A stretch of DNA of 7,107 bases from Prevotellaceae bacterium (GTDB lineage Bacteria; Bacteroidota; Bacteroidia; Bacteroidales; Bacteroidaceae). The stretch covers positions 3,758 through 10,864 of the forward strand of contig JAUNIK010000054.1 in assembly GCA_030523505.1 (NCBI GenBank), written 5' to 3'. Position numbers and translations under genes: made by a program. The notes below the pieces were generated by a model. The model was not told where the DNA came from and ran no database searches. It saw only the letters and a list, made by a program, of their open reading frames with translations. How positions within the stretch are numbered: position 1 is the first letter of the stretch; each line of letters begins with the position of its first letter. Shown piece by piece: positions 6,270 through 7,107 of the stretch.

Positions 6270-6309
6270 CCTCTTTCCCCCAGCCCCTTTCTCCGCTCGG
6301 AGACAGGGG
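6270..6309 (-). repeat. GC-rich palindromic repeat at the ATP-grasp/esterase junction
   Basis: Read on the minus strand: CCCCTGTCTCCG-AG-CGGAGAAAGGGG (6309-6284), a palindrome with 11 of 12 arm positions pairing, then CT, then GGGGGAAAGAGG (6281-6270). It shares CCGAGCGG and GGGGGAAAGRGG with the element inside mnmA and has the same orientation toward the gene. It lies in an otherwise AT-rich spacer, and its end forms the only visible Shine-Dalgarno sequence for the esterase. The hairpin has no U-tract, so it is not an intrinsic terminator, though it could protect or cut the mRNA. Confidence 0.65.
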
Positions 6310-6353
6310 AGTGAATACTCTTGCACTTTTGGGGTTTTATGGGTATTTTGTTA

Positions 6354-7107
6354 TTATTCTTTTCTTAGACAGGTATCAGACAAGAACTGATCGCGTTCTT
6401 CTTCTGTGCGGAATCGTGCTATGTAAGCCTGGTTGCCCATTGCACCAGAGAGGGCATCAGCGATGCGAGGCGACATTACCATAGCATGACCGTATTTCTG
6501 CATGATGGCGTCATGGTCGAGCACATACTGAACATTGTCTCTACGACCTGCGAATACACAGAAGTAATCGTCGTTAGGATAAGCCGCTGTTGAACGGTCA
6601 AAGGCAATCATGTCGGCCCAAATCTTGAACATCGAGATGTTGTGGGCATAGTTGATCATATCAGGAGTGTAACCACCACCAGGACGCATGTTCACTTCAA
6701 GAGCAACGAAGTCGCCAATCTCACCAAGACCACGGTGAGCACGGTTTAGACGGAAGAACTCCAGATGAACAAAACGTGAACGGACATCGAAAGCCTTCAC
6801 TGTGCGACGACCCCAGAATCGGAGGTTCTCCGACATCTTCTTCTCAACGAAGTAGGTAGAGTCGAGGTTGTTGTTCACAATATCGGCAATACTTGGAGGA
6901 CATACGCACATTGACTCAACAAGCGGTTCGCCTTTTGAGTTGATGACAGCATCATAGGTGCAGATGTCGCCTGTTACGAACTCCTCGATAACATAATGCT
7001 CCACCTCAGGAGTGTTGTCGAAGAAATCCTTCAGCTGTTCCTCGTTCTCAATCTTATTGGCACCTCCAGCACCAACACCAACATCCGGATTGCCGAAGAG
7101 AGGCCAG
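6354..7107 (-). CDS. ATP-grasp ligase, C-terminal part (gene continues beyond the window)
   Basis: The open frame runs to the right edge of the window, so the N-terminal part is missing; about 250 residues are seen. The reading begins WPLFGNPDVGVGAGG, the nucleotide-binding strand and glycine-rich loop of ATP-grasp enzymes. VEHYVIEEFVTGDICTYDAV follows, the hinge carrying the adenine-contacting backbone. ALEVNMRPGGGYTPDM holds the metal-binding E-x-N-x-R motif. Members join a carboxylate to an amine (or thiol) through an acyl-phosphate made with ATP. The specificity domain is outside the window, so the product is unknown; a peptide- or amino-acid-ligase role is inference. It ends in a double stop (TAA TAA) and is followed by the esterase, probably in one transcript. 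GTG 7004 is not a credible start because conserved sequence continues upstream in frame. Confidence 0.85.
   Translation of the reverse strand, partial: WPLFGNPDVGVGAGGANKIENEEQLKDFFDNTPEVEHYVIEEFVTGDICTYDAVINSKGEPLVESMCVCPPSIADIVNNNLDSTYFVEKKMSENLRFWGRRTVKAFDVRSRFVHLEFFRLNRAHRGLGEIGDFVALEVNMRPGGGYTPDMINYAHNISMFKIWADMIAFDRSTAAYPNDDYFCVFAGRRDNVQYVLDHDAIMQKYGHAMVMSPRIADALSGAMGNQAYIARFRTEEERDQFLSDTCLRKE

Noticed and set aside
6284..6309. Palindrome before the esterase as a terminator
   Set aside because: No T-tract follows on either strand, and the motif matches the repeat found inside mnmA.
5585..6484. 299-residue plus-strand open frame opposite the esterase
   Set aside because: It is antisense to the esterase with its complete catalytic motifs and runs through the repeat and into the ATP-grasp gene; no signal of its own.
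7002..7004. GTG as the start of the ATP-grasp gene
   Set aside because: In-frame sequence upstream encodes the conserved nucleotide-binding loop (PDVGVGAGG), so the gene continues past the window edge.
1..7107. CRISPR array, tRNA, rRNA, insertion sequence or phage genes
   Set aside because: No regularly spaced repeats, no tRNA-like cloverleaf noticed, and no transposase, integrase or phage protein among the translations.

Overview
The window looks like a chromosomal segment of a Bacteroidales bacterium, most likely Prevotella or a close relative. The support is: TAnnTTTG-type promoter cores, AT-rich 5' leaders without Shine-Dalgarno sequences at isolated genes, secreted proteins ending in the short 'YNLxGQ+V...GIVIxNGRK' tail common in Prevotella, and a GC-rich palindromic repeat of the kind scattered through Bacteroidales genomes. 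Genus assignment is inference; no rRNA or marker gene is present.

Layout. (1) 39-1253 (+): a complete MnmA-type tRNA 2-thiouridylase whose first ~54 residues are not part of the enzyme fold; residues ~21-54 are translated from an inserted GC-rich repeat (98-200). (2) 1254-1770: a 517-bp gap with two copies, 328 bp apart, of a 49-bp promoter-like module. The first copy is followed by a strong terminator after ~150 nt with no credible ORF, so it may drive a small RNA. The second drives the operon. (3) 1771-5326 (+): three genes with 4-nt and 1-nt overlaps, all encoding exported proteins. The first is a small protein of unknown function, possibly InlB-B-repeat-like. The second and third are diverged tandem paralogues predicted to be beta-propellers of the DUF4185/DUF5005 type, related to glycosidase-like five-bladed propellers. 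The operon ends in a strong hairpin terminator (5405-5444). (4) 5467-7107 (-): a convergent two-gene unit, an ATP-grasp ligase (its N-terminal part lies beyond the window) followed by an alpha/beta-hydrolase esterase, closed by its own terminator. The 88-bp spacer between them holds a second, shorter copy of the GC-rich repeat, which appears to supply the esterase ribosome-binding site.

How it fits together. MnmA is a housekeeping tRNA-modification enzyme unrelated to the rest. The three-gene exported operon looks like a small glycan- or surface-polymer-acting set without SusC/SusD or a regulator in view. The proteins probably act in the periplasm or at the cell surface. The ATP-grasp/esterase pair is cytoplasmic by sequence (no signal peptide in the esterase) and may make and trim, or activate, a small amide- or ester-containing molecule; its product cannot be read from the sequence.

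The most interesting points are the repeat captured in frame in mnmA, the duplicated promoter with a possible orphan small RNA, the tandem propeller paralogues, and the C-terminal tail codons that double as the ribosome-binding site of the next gene.
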